Shown here one piece after another: positions 62,129 to 64,000 of a stretch of 64,000 nt of DNA. Made by a program: the position numbers and the translations under genes. The number at the start of each line of letters is the position of its first letter. Within the stretch, counting starts at the first letter, position 1. Source of the DNA: Bacillota bacterium (lineage in GTDB: Bacteria > Bacillota > Clostridia > Lachnospirales > Lachnospiraceae); the NCBI GenBank assembly GCA_023423045.1, contig JAFAGA010000045.1, positions 19,044-83,043 of the forward strand, read 5' to 3'. Below the pieces are notes generated by a model. That model had not been told where the DNA came from. It worked only from the letters and a program-made list of their open reading frames with translations, and searched no databases.

Positions 62129-63862
62129 TTACATTTTTGTATCCTTATAAATTTTTTTCATCTGTTTGTTTGTTACTATCTGATAATCCGTTCTAAAACC
62201 AAATGCTTCATGTAGTGCATCTGTGAAATCTGTTCTAGTATAGGTCGGAATATATCCCTCACCAGGGATGGAGTAGAAATTCATATCCCTAAGTTGACTG
62301 ATGATTTCTGTGCTTGTGAATTGTTCTTTAAGACGTTTTTCTAGGTATCTGTAGAGGGTCAGTGACAGGAAGCAGGTTGTGAAATGCGCTTTTATCCGAT
62401 CGTCACGACTTAGATATACTGGTCTCGCTTTAAAGTCTGTCTTTAACAAACGGAAACATTCTTCAATTTCCCATCGTTTATGGTTTATCTTAGCAATAGC
62501 AGGAGCATCATCTTCCAGGTTGGTACAGACTGCGTAATAACCATCGAAAGCCTCTTCGTTTGTAATTATTTCCTGATCAAGGCTGTACACTTCCTTCTTA
62601 GCGATTTCGCCATCTGCCGTTACATTAGTCTTGGCGATAAATCGTTTATAGTCGTTCGAACGATACTTCTTAAGATTAGAAGGGATTGCTCCGAGAAGCT
62701 TTGCAGCGCGTTCGATCTGTCTGTTGCGGATATTTTTCTGATACTCCTTGTACTTCAGAGAAAAAGTAACGATTAGCTTCTGCTCCAGACCATCCTCTTT
62801 TATCCATCGTTCTTTGTAGAAAGTAAAGTTTCTGTATCTGTCCATTACCTCTAATGATTCCTCAATTCCACTGATATCAAATGTCCCAGCCACTCCTTCA
62901 AGGCGCCAGCCATCTTTCGCTAGTGCCCATTCCTTTAAGTGCTTTTTGAGCTTCTTGATTGACTGTGTGGTGATGAAAGCTCGCTCTTCTAGGTTGTTGA
63001 ATTTACGGTTATCCGTAGAGGAAAGTCCGGCATCGGTACACACAACAAACTTAGCAAGTGAAAAGTCTTTAATTATCTTTTTTTCCAAAGGCTGCAGCGT
63101 CTGCTGTTCATTCGTGTTGCCTTCATGAATGCTGAAAGCAAGAGGTATTCCGTCACCGTCCATGAAAAGGCCCATTTCCACGATTGGATTGGGTCTGTGC
63201 TCCTTGGATGGACCATACTGTTTGATCCCATCCTCCTGCTCAATCTCGAAAAAGTAGTTGGTGCAGTCGTAGTAAAGGATCTTATCGTTGCGCTTGGAAA
63301 CAGCAAGGGTGTTTTTATAGAGCTCAGACTGAATAAAATCTGATTCCTTAGAAATAACCTCTAAAGCACGGTAAATGTGTTGAAGATCAAACTCAGGTTG
63401 TTCTAGAAGCGTGCTTGAAAGCTGGAAGGTATTAAGCTTAGAGGAAGGGAAGAGGATTCTTCCGTAAATCAGCCTGGAAAGGATCGAGTCGAGATTGAAC
63501 GTAAATTTATATTTAGCAGAAATATCTTTACATATCTGATCAAGCTTTAGCTGATGATAAAGCTGTTGGAGGAAAAGGTAACCACCATTAAAAAGATGTG
63601 ATTCATTCTTGGAAATTAATTCGGACTGTTTGAAAGGAATAAGTACTTTTCGTGAGGCTTCTTTTTCTTTTTTATTTAGTTCTTCGATATACGATTTAGC
63701 CCACTCATAGGGGTCAGCACCATTTAGCTTTTTTCTAAGTTCTTCTTCAGTTCCAAGTTTTTCAACTATCTTCGAAGAATTAGATTGGGTTTTAGGATTG
63801 TAAACAGATTTAACCACATAGAGTGATGCTGCATTTTTTGATTTAGTTACATTTAGTCTCAT
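62129..63862 (-). CDS. IS1634-family transposase (IS4 superfamily)
   Basis: A 577-residue DDE transposase. The first Asp lies in ILYYDCTNYFFE, the second in FVVCTDAGLSSTDNRKF, and the Glu in KRWEIEECFRLLKTDFKARP (the IS4-type YREK-like region). The N-terminus RLNVTKSKNAASLYVVKSV is typical of IS1634. It appears full length and uninterrupted, so it may be active. ATG 63862 follows TTAGGAGGTG by about 9 nt; the longer frame adds 7 residues. The element's ends were not delimited with confidence. Confidence 0.92.
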   Translation of the reverse strand: MRLNVTKSKNAASLYVVKSVYNPKTQSNSSKIVEKLGTEEELRKKLNGADPYEWAKSYIEELNKKEKEASRKVLIPFKQSELISKNESHLFNGGYLFLQQLYHQLKLDQICKDISAKYKFTFNLDSILSRLIYGRILFPSSKLNTFQLSSTLLEQPEFDLQHIYRALEVISKESDFIQSELYKNTLAVSKRNDKILYYDCTNYFFEIEQEDGIKQYGPSKEHRPNPIVEMGLFMDGDGIPLAFSIHEGNTNEQQTLQPLEKKIIKDFSLAKFVVCTDAGLSSTDNRKFNNLEERAFITTQSIKKLKKHLKEWALAKDGWRLEGVAGTFDISGIEESLEVMDRYRNFTFYKERWIKEDGLEQKLIVTFSLKYKEYQKNIRNRQIERAAKLLGAIPSNLKKYRSNDYKRFIAKTNVTADGEIAKKEVYSLDQEIITNEEAFDGYYAVCTNLEDDAPAIAKINHKRWEIEECFRLLKTDFKARPVYLSRDDRIKAHFTTCFLSLTLYRYLEKRLKEQFTSTEIISQLRDMNFYSIPGEGYIPTYTRTDFTDALHEAFGFRTDYQIVTNKQMKKIYKDTKM

Positions 63863-64000
63863 GGTAGAAACACCTCCTAACATCCTAATTATAACACAAT
63901 GCGATAAAATGCGCTACTATAAAGTGGCAAATTTGACAAAAAAATAAGCCTATTTCAAGGCTTTCAGCGATTTTTTCTTTATTAAAGTGTCAAAGACCCG
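63863..64000. other. Upstream end of the IS1634-type element
   Basis: Contains the transposase RBS and an A/T-rich promoter region. The sequence AAAGTGTCAAAGACCCG at the window edge could be part of the terminal inverted repeat, but the window ends before this can be tested. Confidence 0.35.

Overview
The window looks like chromosomal DNA of a spore-forming, chemotactic member of the Clostridia, most likely a Lachnospiraceae relative of Clostridium phytofermentans. The evidence is low to middle GC, strong AGGAGG ribosome binding sites, complete spoIIA and spoVA operons, CheD, a lysine-riboswitch dapA gene, Ig-like (BIG2) surface proteins, a BTAD-type regulator and Lachnospiraceae-style proteins of unknown function. 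No rRNA, tRNA or CRISPR array was seen.

Layout. 1-8.6 kb: a SleB-like wall hydrolase, threonine synthase, a strongly promoted S-layer-like BIG2 protein, a decayed group II intron, and a second secreted BIG2 protein. 8.7-24 kb: one long plus-strand cluster for a type VIIb-like secretion system. It holds a PP2C phosphatase, a membrane Ser/Thr kinase with leucine-rich repeats, an FHA-EssC ATPase, a YukD-like ubiquitin-fold protein, three WXG100-type helical proteins, a BIG2 lipoprotein, a zinc-ribbon/FHA protein, a probable effector with an alternating glycine/alanine beta region, a small two-helix membrane protein and a DUF4176 protein. 24-32 kb: a convergent BTAD regulator, an unknown 166-residue protein and an 1837-residue von Willebrand A/InlB-repeat protein with an LPKTG anchor. 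32-39 kb: an O-antigen ligase-like polymerase, an ECF S-component, an AI-2E family permease, an HTH-Panacea protein, an IS-derived hairpin element and TypA. 39.5-43.3 kb: a double-OB single-strand DNA-binding protein, CheD, then dapA behind a lysine riboswitch, and dapB. 43.6-48.5 kb: a Gld-type ABC exporter operon with a DUF4340 protein. 48.9-61.5 kb: a SpoIID-like protein, a YihY membrane protein, a 46-residue ORF, a TPR protein, spoIIAA-spoIIAB-sigF, spoVAC-D-E and a class A penicillin-binding protein. 62.1-63.9 kb: an IS1634-type transposase.

The most distinctive region is the secretion cluster. Its secretion motor and substrates sit next to a matched kinase/phosphatase pair and two FHA proteins, which suggests phosphorylation-controlled secretion, while EsaA, EssA and a plain EssB are not recognisable. 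Several intergenic regions carry structured repeats. One hairpin element occurs twice (25.6 and 41.1 kb) with compensating stem changes. A promoter-bearing tandem repeat occurs in opposite orientations at 48.6 and 61.7 kb. A perfect 26-bp palindrome lies at 52.5 kb.

Start sites were adjusted from the longest open frame wherever a ribosome binding site, promoter or family comparison favoured an internal start. All family assignments come from reading motifs; no database search was run.
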